This document shows, one piece after another, positions 15,722-30,900 of a DNA stretch of 31,180 nucleotides. The notes beneath the pieces were generated by a model that was not told where the DNA came from, did not search any database, and was given only the letters and a program-made list of their open reading frames with translations. The stretch spans positions 1 through 31,180 of the forward strand of contig NZ_DGIR01000031.1 of NCBI RefSeq assembly GCF_002386445.1, read 5' to 3'. The translations under genes were made by a program, and so were the position numbers. The first letter of the stretch is position 1; every line of letters starts with the position of its first letter. Source of the DNA: Pseudomonas sp. UBA4617 (GTDB lineage: Bacteria > Pseudomonadota > Gammaproteobacteria > Pseudomonadales > Pseudomonadaceae).

Positions 15722-16315
15722 TTATTTCGTGAATGGTGCGTAACCTGACAAGAATCCAACGAGCGCAGCCATAGGCATCCAGCAAGCAATTAACCACATA
15801 ACATTTGCCCAAGTTATTTGTGAATTTTGCAGCCCGCACGCATCACCTTCGCAGATATTGACTGCCTGCTGTACTTGTATAATTGCTACCACAAAAAATG
15901 TGATGTAGATGAGCATGAGCATGATCGGAGCCATGATCAAGATTGAGAGCGGAAGATTGGCAAGGTAGGATTCGGAAAGTGAGAACTCCCAGCACATCAT
16001 CAATAGTGGAGGGGTGCAATACATAAGGGTGACGCCGAGTGCGCTACCTTCTACCGGCTGGTTCGCTTGGCGACATCGAGCGACAATGTTTCTCATCAAA
16101 AAGTATATTGTTAGGGCGCCAAAAATTGTACATAGGAGTGGAATTATTTTAAATCCACGCTGCCCCCGGATGAGTGACCAGTGTTTGTAGTTCCAGTAGT
16201 AAAGATAGAGTCCCGCTGATAAGCCTCCCATGATTATTAGCTTTGATATGGATGTTACGTAGAGCTGCGTTCTGGTGTGTGGAAACTCGGCTGGCAGACT
16301 TTCAGATGTGTGCAT
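15722..16315 (-). CDS. Five-helix membrane protein, candidate second immunity or accessory protein of the PAAR effector
   Basis: A 197-residue hydrophobic protein with about five membrane segments (residues about 26-41, 57-74, 92-111, 121-146, 171-192). The first has the pattern IIMGGLSAGLYLYYWNYKHW, which resembles DUF4234-like small membrane proteins. No catalytic motif is visible. It lies 19 bp after the stop of the 125-residue membrane protein and shares its AT-rich composition. That suggests a three-gene unit acquired together. An immunity role is inferred from position behind a pore-forming-type effector. It could also be an unrelated membrane protein. Confidence 0.62.
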   Translation of the reverse strand: MHTSESLPAEFPHTRTQLYVTSISKLIIMGGLSAGLYLYYWNYKHWSLIRGQRGFKIIPLLCTIFGALTIYFLMRNIVARCRQANQPVEGSALGVTLMYCTPPLLMMCWEFSLSESYLANLPLSILIMAPIMLMLIYITFFVVAIIQVQQAVNICEGDACGLQNSQITWANVMWLIACWMPMAALVGFLSGYAPFTK

Positions 16316-16334
16316 TGTGTTGTCTCTGTGGTGG

Positions 16335-16712
16335 CTAAATTATGAAGTAATTTATAACGAGCCAAGTGAACCCGGTTGTATTTAACCATGATGCGATAAT
16401 GATTTTTGTTTTCAATGGTCTGGGGAGTTGCTCATAATCTTCTTTATCAAGTAGGCCTCTGCGAATACTGGAGGTTGCGAAGGTAATGGCGCCTGCTACC
16501 ATGAAAATCACCAGCATTCTTGAGCGTATGCTTTTCTCTCCCCAAAGGGTTATGGCGTATGAAAGACATGGGCTTCGGTGAAGTGCTGTGACCATTTCTT
16601 TGTACTGCTGAGAACTTGCAATGTGAAAGTCCATTGCAAGTGCGGTTAGGCCGAGGCAGAAAGGTGAGGCTACTATAAATAGCCTTAATTTTATGTCCAG
16701 ATGATCAATCAT
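16335..16712 (-). CDS. Small three-helix membrane protein, likely immunity protein
   Basis: A 125-residue protein with three predicted membrane segments (residues about 7-27, 67-84 and 104-124). Its ATG lies inside the last codons of the PAAR effector gene (eight-base overlap around ATGATTGA), so translation is probably coupled to the effector. Inner-membrane immunity proteins of this size are typical partners of membrane-targeting T6SS effectors. DNA here is strongly AT-rich: 21 of 60 bases are G or C in the line beginning 16381, against 39 of 60 in the line beginning 18961. I do not recognise a named family. Confidence 0.68.
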   Translation of the reverse strand: MIDHLDIKLRLFIVASPFCLGLTALAMDFHIASSQQYKEMVTALHRSPCLSYAITLWGEKSIRSRMLVIFMVAGAITFATSSIRRGLLDKEDYEQLPRPLKTKIIIASWLNTTGFTWLVINYFII

Positions 16713-18111
16713 CTTGAAAAACCTCGAAGATTATTTCACCTATCTCTTCGCCACCGCCCATACCTGCAATGCTTCCCGCTAGTGCGCCTGCGCCAGTAAT
16801 CACAATTCCGCATGCCAAGCCGGCGGCTCCGGCTTTCCAACAAACTTTCGTGGCGGCTTTACCTGCTATCTTTCCGCCTAGCCAGCCCGCAGCTAGCCCG
16901 CCTGAAAAATTCCCCGCTTCAGTAATTTTTACCTTTTGACAATCCTTGACATTACCTGACTGGCAAACTTCCGCTATTTTTAATGCCGAGCCAGTGCCGC
17001 CAATGGTAACGCCTATATATCCTCCTGCCTTGAGGTATTTAGCCATTTTGGCCAGTTTGTCTAGGTGTGTCGAGTAACCAGGGATATGCGTCGGGGCCCC
17101 TGCTTTACGCCAGTGATGAACTAGGCTTCTTGATGATATTCCCAAATCTCGTCGTAGGTTTTCATAGCTTCCAAGATTGAGTCGCTTGTTCAGAGTGGTT
17201 GCTTTCAGGTTTGCATTCAATTGCTTGAACAGTCTTTGACGCTCCGCAAAGAACTCAGGGTGGTGGAGATGCCCGTGCTTGATGAATTGCTCTTTATGTA
17301 GATCCTCTATTTTTTGCAATAGGGTGCTGAGTTCATCCAGCGACTTGGCAACCATCGCCTCGCTCACCCCCATCGCCAGGCTCACATCGCTGAGCAACGC
17401 AGCAATCTCGGCTTGATGGCGCATCATGAATTCCGCCTCTTCGGGCGTCAGTTCCGCCAATGCTTCACGAGCTTGTTTTGCTGCACTCATCGCAGACAGT
17501 TCTTCCCGAGTACACACCGGTCGCCGCAAACCATCACCAATGACAAAGATCTCACCCGCCTTGAACCCCTGCTGATAGGTAGGGTTCAGCCGCTCCAGAA
17601 TTGACCGAGGCAGGTTGGCCTGCGGCGCACCCAGTTCTGCCAGGACTTCCTGATACGTCATGCAACGCGGAACGATGTAGAAGCCGGGTTCCATGCCTTG
17701 TGGTGTGGGCGAGGGCTGAACTACCTCAGGCTGATAGGTACTTCTTATCGGGTTACCCGTCTGGGCCTGTGCTGGTGCCTCACGAACAGGCTCAGATGCG
17801 GGTGCCCTGCGCGAAGCCGGAGGTGCGTAGCCATTTGCAACCAGGCGATTGCTGCCCTGTGGGCACCCGCATTGCACCAGCGCTCCGTCCAGAGCCGTGG
17901 GAATACCATCCTGCCGCCAGCGGGCTTCGCCCTCGACGATGGTGCCCGCTTGTCCACATAGCGGGCAGGGTGTGGTCGGGTCGCCTTGAAGCAGCCAGTC
18001 GCGGCCATGCACGCGGCCCCTGGCCTGGCTGGCAATGCAGATCGCGCCTGTGCTGGTTTCGTCGCCGTCCAGGCCTTGGTATCGGCCGAAGATGTTCATG
18101 CGCATGCTCAT
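16705..18111 (-). CDS. PAAR-domain T6SS effector with glycine-zipper C-terminal toxin-like region
   Basis: A 468-residue protein. Residues 1-92 are a PAAR tip domain with the Cys-rich GDPTTPCPLCGQAGTIVEGEARW and LVQCGCP stretches. A Pro/Ala-rich linker runs from about 95 to 140. A LysM-like piece (PGFYIVPRCMTYQEVLAEL ... ILERLNPTYQQGFKAGEIFV) spans 142-191. A helical region follows to about 310. The C-terminal 110 residues are glycine-zipper-like and hydrophobic (GGYIGVTIGG at 363-372, GGLAAGWLGGKIAG at 404-417, and ACGIVITGAGALAGSIAGMG at 433-452), as in membrane-inserting toxins. It would be loaded on a VgrG spike and injected into rival cells. No T6SS structural gene is in the window. AGAGG precedes the ATG at 18111. 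The second half is clearly more AT-rich than the first. Confidence 0.78.
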   Translation of the reverse strand: MSMRMNIFGRYQGLDGDETSTGAICIASQARGRVHGRDWLLQGDPTTPCPLCGQAGTIVEGEARWRQDGIPTALDGALVQCGCPQGSNRLVANGYAPPASRRAPASEPVREAPAQAQTGNPIRSTYQPEVVQPSPTPQGMEPGFYIVPRCMTYQEVLAELGAPQANLPRSILERLNPTYQQGFKAGEIFVIGDGLRRPVCTREELSAMSAAKQAREALAELTPEEAEFMMRHQAEIAALLSDVSLAMGVSEAMVAKSLDELSTLLQKIEDLHKEQFIKHGHLHHPEFFAERQRLFKQLNANLKATTLNKRLNLGSYENLRRDLGISSRSLVHHWRKAGAPTHIPGYSTHLDKLAKMAKYLKAGGYIGVTIGGTGSALKIAEVCQSGNVKDCQKVKITEAGNFSGGLAAGWLGGKIAGKAATKVCWKAGAAGLACGIVITGAGALAGSIAGMGGGEEIGEIIFEVFQDD

Positions 18112-18244
18112 GGCTCGCCTCTTTTATAAGGTGGAAGCCAGGAACCTAGCAGGCTGTAGGCGGGTATTTTCGAGGCGGAAGGGGTTTAGGAAGGGGCCTA
18201 CAAGAAATAGCGATTTGGACTACGTGATTTTATTGATGGCAATG

Positions 18245-18278
18245 CCGGCCTCTTCGCGGGCATGCCCGCTCCCACAGG
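18245..18278 (+). repeat. REP element upstream of the NRPS promoter
   Basis: CCGGCCTCTTCGCGGG, CATG, CCCGCTCCCACAGG matches the copy at 4752 except for the four-base loop. It is followed to about 18370 by a GC-rich stretch (CCTGTGGGTTGCACCCGC and GGGCGGCGCTCGATCG) related to the palindrome at 15051. It lies between the effector gene, on the other strand, and the NRPS promoter. Confidence 0.88.
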
Positions 18279-18394
18279 TAGTGCGCAAGCCTCGATAGCT
18301 GTGGTGTCCCTGTGGGTTGCACCCGCGATGCGCCATGCGGGCGGCGCTCGATCGCCCTGGCGCCACACCCTCCAAGCCGATCACCCGCCGCCCC

Positions 18395-18418
18395 TAAATC
18401 AGCCCCCCATGCCTTCGT
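18395..18418 (+). promoter_or_regulatory. Perfect iron-starvation (PvdS/PfrI-type) promoter of the NRPS operon
   Basis: TAAAT at 18395-18399, sixteen bases, then CGT at 18416-18418, an exact match to the known TAAAT-N16-CGT box of pyoverdine promoters. It is 38 bp upstream of the ATG at 18457. The site both fixes that start codon (an earlier in-frame start at 18262 would be upstream of the promoter) and marks the operon as iron-starvation induced. Confidence 0.8.
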
Positions 18419-18456
18419 CTGACAGTTACCGCTCGACTGCCAGGACACCGCTCGAC

Positions 18457-24927
<6,471 letters not shown>

Positions 24928-24928
24928 C

Positions 24929-27900
24929 ATGGAATTCACTGCAGCACAACGCATCGCCCAACGTTTCGTTGGCCTTTCCGTGGAGCAACGCCAGCAGGTC
25001 CTGGCGCAGATGCAGGCCAGCGGGCAGAGCTTCCGCCTGCTGCCCATCGTGCCGGCGCGCCAGGGCCTGGCGCGCATTCCGCTGTCATACGCCCAGCAGC
25101 GCCTGTTGTTCCTCTGGCAGCTGGAGCCCGCCAGCCCGGCCTACAACGTGCCGCTGGCCATACGTCTGAAAGGCGCACTGGACCGGGCGCTGCTGCAACA
25201 GGCGCTGGATGCGCTGGTGCAGCGCCACGAGTCCCTGCGCACGCGCTTTGCCGCGCAGGAGGGTGAGTTCTACCAGGACATCCTCGACCACTGCCCACTG
25301 CCGATCGAGTGGGTGGAATTCGCCGAGACTCCAGACGAAGCGTCGCTGAGCGAGGCCGTGGACGCTGCCCTCAAGCAGCCCTTCGACCTGCAGGCCGGCC
25401 CGCTGCTGCGGGTGACCCTGCTGCGCGTGGAGGCTGAACACCATGTGCTGGCGCTGAGCATGCACCACATCATCGCCGACGGGTGGTCCAGCGATGTGCT
25501 GGTGCAGGAGTTCATCCAGCTGTACAGCGCCCTGGCCGAGGGGCGCCAGGCACAACTGCCAGACTTGCCGATCCAGTACGCCGACTACGCCATCTGGCAG
25601 CGCGCCTGGCTCGAAGCCGGTGAAGCAAAGCGCCAACTGGCCTACTGGCAGACGCAACTGGGCGACGAGCAGCCGGTGCTGAGCCTGCCGCTGGATTTCG
25701 AACGCCCGGCCACGCCCAGCCAGCGCGGCGCGGTGCTGCGCGTGGATATCACCGGCGCGCAGGCCGAAGCCCTGCGCAGCCAGGCGCGCAAAGGCGGCTA
25801 CACCGTGTTCGTGCTGGTGCTGGCGGCCATGGCGGTGGTGCTGTCGCGCTACAGTGGCCAGGCCGACATCCGCATCGGCGCGCCCAACGCCGGGCGCAAC
25901 CGCAAGGAACTGGAGGGCCTGATCGGCTTCTTCATCAATACCCAGGTGCTGCGCGTGCAGGTGGATGAGCGCGCCACCTTCGCCGCGCTGCTCGACCAGG
26001 TGAAGGCGGTGATCGGCGCGGCCCAGTCGCATCAGGAACTGCCGTTCGAGCACCTGGTCGATGCCTTGCTGCCGGAGCGCAACCTGGCCCACAACCCGCT
26101 GTTCCAGTTCAAGATCAACCAGCACGTGGCCGCCCGCGACGCGGGACGCAAGCGCCTGGGTACGCTGGAGGTGGAAGGTTTCGCACGGGACGACGGCGAT
26201 GCCCGCTTTGACCTGGCATTCGACTTTTCCGACAAGGCCGACGGCATCGAAGGCTACTTCACCTATGCCACCGAGCTGTTCGAACGGGCCACCATCGAAC
26301 GCATGGCCGGTTCGCTGCGGCGGGTGCTGGATGAGCTGACCGGCGACCTGCAGCGGGCAATTGTCGATTGCCCGGAACTGCCGGCGCTGACACCGGCGCC
26401 CACGCAGGTTTACCCACACGGCGATGTGCTAGCCCTGTGGCGCCAGGCCATGGCGCGCGGCCTGGCTCATGGTGGCGTGCGCGCCGGTGAACGGTTCATG
26501 ACCCAGGCCGGGCTCGAGGCGGCGTCCAACCGTCTGGCCGATTACCTGCGCCAGCGCGGTGTCGGTGTCGGCAGTATCGTTGCCTTGTGCCTGCCGCGCT
26601 CCATCGAGTGGGTCGGTGCCTTGCTGGCGGTGCTCAAGACCGGCGCCGCCTATCTGCCGCTGGACCCCCAGCAGCCCCAGGAGCGCTTGCAGCAATTGCT
26701 GGCCGACAGTGGCGCTGCCGTGCTGTTGCACGAACCGGGTGACCAGCGCTTCACCGGCCTGGAAGGCGTGCAAGTTGTCGCTTGCGACCATACCCAATGG
26801 GCAGCCTGCAGCGACCGCCCGGTAGAACTGGCGATCGCCACCGAACAGCCAGCCTACCTGATCTACACCTCCGGTTCGACCGGCCAGCCCAAAGCCGTGG
26901 TGGTCAGCCATGGGGCTCTGGCCAGCTATATCCAGGCGCTGCTCGAGCGCCTGCAATTGCCCGCTGAAGCGAGCATGGCGATGGTCTCCACCACCGCCGC
27001 CGACCTGGGCCACACCGTACTGTTCGGTGCCTTGGTCTCGGGCCGCCTGCTGCACCTGCTGCCGCAGGAACTGGCGTTCGACCCGGACGGTTTCGCCAGC
27101 TACATGGCGCAGCATCAGGTTGGTGTACTGAAACTGGTGCCGAGCCATCTGCAAGGCTTGCTGCAAGCTGACCGCGCTGCCGACGTGCTGCCGGCCGCGG
27201 CATTGATCCTCGGGGGCGAGGCGTGCAGCTGGGGCCTGCTGGAAAAGGTTCGCGCACTGCGCCCGGGTTGCCGGGTCATCAACCACTACGGCCCGACCGA
27301 AACCACCGTCGGCGTGCTCACCTTCGAGCCCGGCCAGCCATTGCCAGGCTGCCGCACGGTGCCGGTCGGACGCCCGCTGGGCAACGCCTGCGCCCAGCTG
27401 CTGGACGGTTACCTTAACCCGCTGCCGGTGCAGGTGACCGGTGAGCTGTACCTGGGCGGGCAGGGCGTCGCCCAAGGGTATCTGGGCCAGCCAGCGCTGA
27501 CCGCCGAGCGCTTCGTTCCGACCGAGGGCGGAGCCCGTCTGTACCGTACCGGCGATCGTGCACGGCTTGCGGGCGATGGCCTGATCGAGTTCATCGGCCG
27601 CGCCGATGACCAGGTGAAGATCCGCGGTTACCGCGTGGAGCCCGGTGAAATCGGCCGGGTGCTGGCCGGCCTGCCCGCTGTCAGCGAGGCCGTGGTACTG
27701 GCCTTGCCGTTGGAGGGTGACGCCGAGCGCCTGCAACTGGTGGCCTACGTGGTCGCCGCAGCTGGGGTGACCGTCGAGCAGTTGCAGGCGCTGCTGCTGG
27801 CCCGCTTGCCTGACTACATGGTGCCGGCGCAGATGGTATTGCTGGAACGCCTGCCGCTGACCGCCAACGGCAAGCTCGACAAGCGTGCGTTGCCGGTACC

Positions 27901-30900
27901 CGGTGCAGTCAGCCGTGGCTATGTAGCGCCGCAGGGGGATATCGAGGAAGCACTGGCGGCGGTGTGGGCCGATGTGCTCAAGCTGGAGCGGGTCGGTAGT
28001 AGTGACAATTTCTTCGAACTGGGCGGCGACTCGATCCTCAGCCTGCAGATCATCGCCCGGGCCAAGCGTCAGGGTATCCGGATCACCCCCAAGCAACTGT
28101 TCGAACAACAGACCGTCGCCCAACTGGCGCAGGTGGCCAAGCGCAGCGAGGTCAAGCCAACGCCTGCTGCGGCAGCCCTGGGCGCCACCATCAGCGGCGA
28201 GGTCGCGTTGTTGCCAGCCCAGGCGCGGTTCTTCGAAATGCAGATCGCCCAACCGGCGCATTGGAACCAGTCGGTACTGCTCAAACCGACCAGCCCGGTA
28301 CAAGTGAATCACCTGGAGGCCGCGCTGCGCGCCGTGGTCGCCCAGCACGACGCCCTGCGCCTGCGCTTCACTCGCAGCGCCGACCAATGGCAGGCGCGCT
28401 TCCAGCCACTGGACAATGCACCCCTGCTGCAACAGCGCAACCTCAATGGCCTGAGTGAACTGGACGCTGCCGGCAACCAGGTACAGGCCAGCCTGAACCT
28501 GGAGCACGGGCCGCTGTTGCGTGGCGAACTGTTCGACTTTGCCGATGGCCAACAGCGCCTGCTGCTGGTGGTCCATCACCTGGTGGTCGATGGCGTGTCA
28601 TGGCGCGTGCTGCTCGAAGACCTGCAAAGCGCCTACCAGCAGCTGCTGGCCGGCCAGGCGGTGAACCTGCCGGCCAAGACCTCGTCGGTGCAGGCCTGGG
28701 CCGAACGCCTGGCCAGCCATGCCGGCAGCCCGGCGCTGCAGGCACAGCGCGACTACTGGCTGCAGGCCTTGGCCGGCGCCCATGCCGAACTGCCGCGGGA
28801 CAACCCGCAGGGCAGCCTGGCCAACAGCCACGCCCGGACCGCCACCACCCGGTTGGATGCCGAGCGCACCGCCAAGCTGCTGAGGCAGGCCCCGGCCGCC
28901 TACCGCACGCAGGTCAACGATCTGCTGCTGACCGCGCTGGCGCGCACCCTGTGCCAGTGGAGTGCGCAGGACAACATGCTGGTCCAGCTGGAGGGCCATG
29001 GCCGCGAAGACCTGTTCGACGACCTCGACCTCAGCCGCACCGTGGGCTGGTTCACCAGCCTGTACCCGGTGCGCCTCATGCCCGGCCACGACCTGGGCCA
29101 GTCGATCAAGACGATCAAGGAGCAACTGCGCGCGGTGCCGGACAAAGGCATCGGCCATGGCCTGCTGCGCTACCTCGGCGACGCCGATGTACGTGACCAG
29201 CTGGCGCGTGCCGCCCAGGCGCGGGTCACCTTCAACTACCTCGGCCAGTTCGATTCCAGCTTCGATGGCGAAGCCGGCGCCCTGTTCACCCCAAGCGGGG
29301 AAAGCGCAGGCCGCAGCCAGTGCGCCGGTGCACCGCTGGGCAACTGGCTGAGCATCACCGGCCAGGTATACGCCGGTGAGCTGTTCCTGGAATGGACCTA
29401 CAGCGCCGACATGTACCACCCGGCCACCGTCGAAACGCTGGCCCAGGCCTACGAGCAGGCCCTGGCGGAGCTGGTCGAGTACTGTTGCGATGCCCGGCAC
29501 CAGGGGGTGACCCCAGCGGACTTCCCGTTGGCCGCACTGACCCAGGCGCAGCTGGACAGCCTGCCGCTGCCGGCGCAACAGATCGCCGATGTGTACCCGC
29601 TGTCACCGATGCAGCAGGGCATGCTGTTCCATACCCTCTACGACGCGCAGGCCGGTAACTACATCAATCAACTGCGGGTGGATGTGCAGGGGCTGGATGT
29701 GCAGCGGTTCCGGCAGGCCTGGCAGGGCACCCTGGAGGCGCATGACATCCTGCGCAGCAGTTTCGTCCTGCAGGGCGCGCTGGAGCAGGCCGTGCAGGTG
29801 GTACACAGGACTGTCACGTTGTCGTGCAGCGAGCACGACTGGCGTGGCCAGCCAGCGCTGGAGCAGGCCTTGCAGGCCTTGGCCGAGGCTGAACGCCAGC
29901 GCGGATTCGACCTGGCCAGCGCGCCGCTGCTGCGCCTGGTACTGGTGCGCACCAGCGACAGTAGCCATCACCTGATTTACACCAACCACCACATTCTCAT
30001 GGACGGCTGGAGCACCTCGCGCCTGCTCGGGGAGGTGCTGCAGCGCTACGCCGGCCAGCTGCCGCAAGCGCAGGCCAGGCCTTACCGCGACCATATCGCC
30101 TGGCTGCAAGGCCAGGACGCGGCGCTTGCCGAAACCTTCTGGAAGGCTCGCCTGGCGGCGCTGGACGCGCCGACCCGCCTGGCCCAGGCCATTGGCGGCA
30201 GCAGCGGCGCAAGCGGCTACGGCGAGCACCGCCTGGCTTTCGACCGCGAGCAGACCGCACGCATCGAAGCTTTCGCCCGGGCCAACCGGGTCACCGTCAA
30301 CACCCTGGTGCAATCGGCCTGGCTGCTGCTGTTGCAGCGTTGCACCGGCCAGGCCAGCGTGTGCTTCGGCGCCACGGTCGCTGGGCGCCCGGCGGACCTG
30401 CCGGGGGTAGAGGAGCAGATCGGCCTGTTCATCAACACTTTGCCAGTCATTGGTGCCCCGCGTGCCGAGCAGCGCGTGGCCGAGTGGATTGGCCAGGTAC
30501 AGGCTGACAACCTGGCTCTACGCGAGTTCGAGCACACGCCACTGTACGACCTGCAGCACTGGGCCGGGCAGGGCGGCGACGCCTTGTTCGACAGTATTCT
30601 GGTGTTCGAGAACTACCCGGTGGCCGAGGCACTGCAACAGGGTGCGCCCGCTGGCCTGCGTTTCGGCGACGTCGCGGTGCAGGAGCAGACCAACTACCCG
30701 CTGACCTTGGTGGTCGAGCTGGGCGCGATGCTGTCGATGCGCTACAGCCACGACCGTGCGCTGTGGAGCGATGAGCACGTCGGCCGCCTGGCGGGTTACT
30801 TTGCTACCTTGCTGCGGGCGCTGACCGAGAGTGCGGATGCCGTTATCGGTGAGCTGCCGCTGCTGGACCAGCCGGAGCGGCAACGGTTGGTCGAAGGCTG

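Noticed and set aside
18262..18456. N-terminal extension of the first NRPS from an upstream start
   Set aside because: The extension translates REP and promoter DNA, lacks homology to NRPS starts, and most of it lies upstream of the likely transcription start.
26429..28579. Long minus-strand frame (716 codons) opposite the second NRPS
   Set aside because: Antisense to intact A, T and E domains with all core motifs; composition is that of a reverse-strand shadow.
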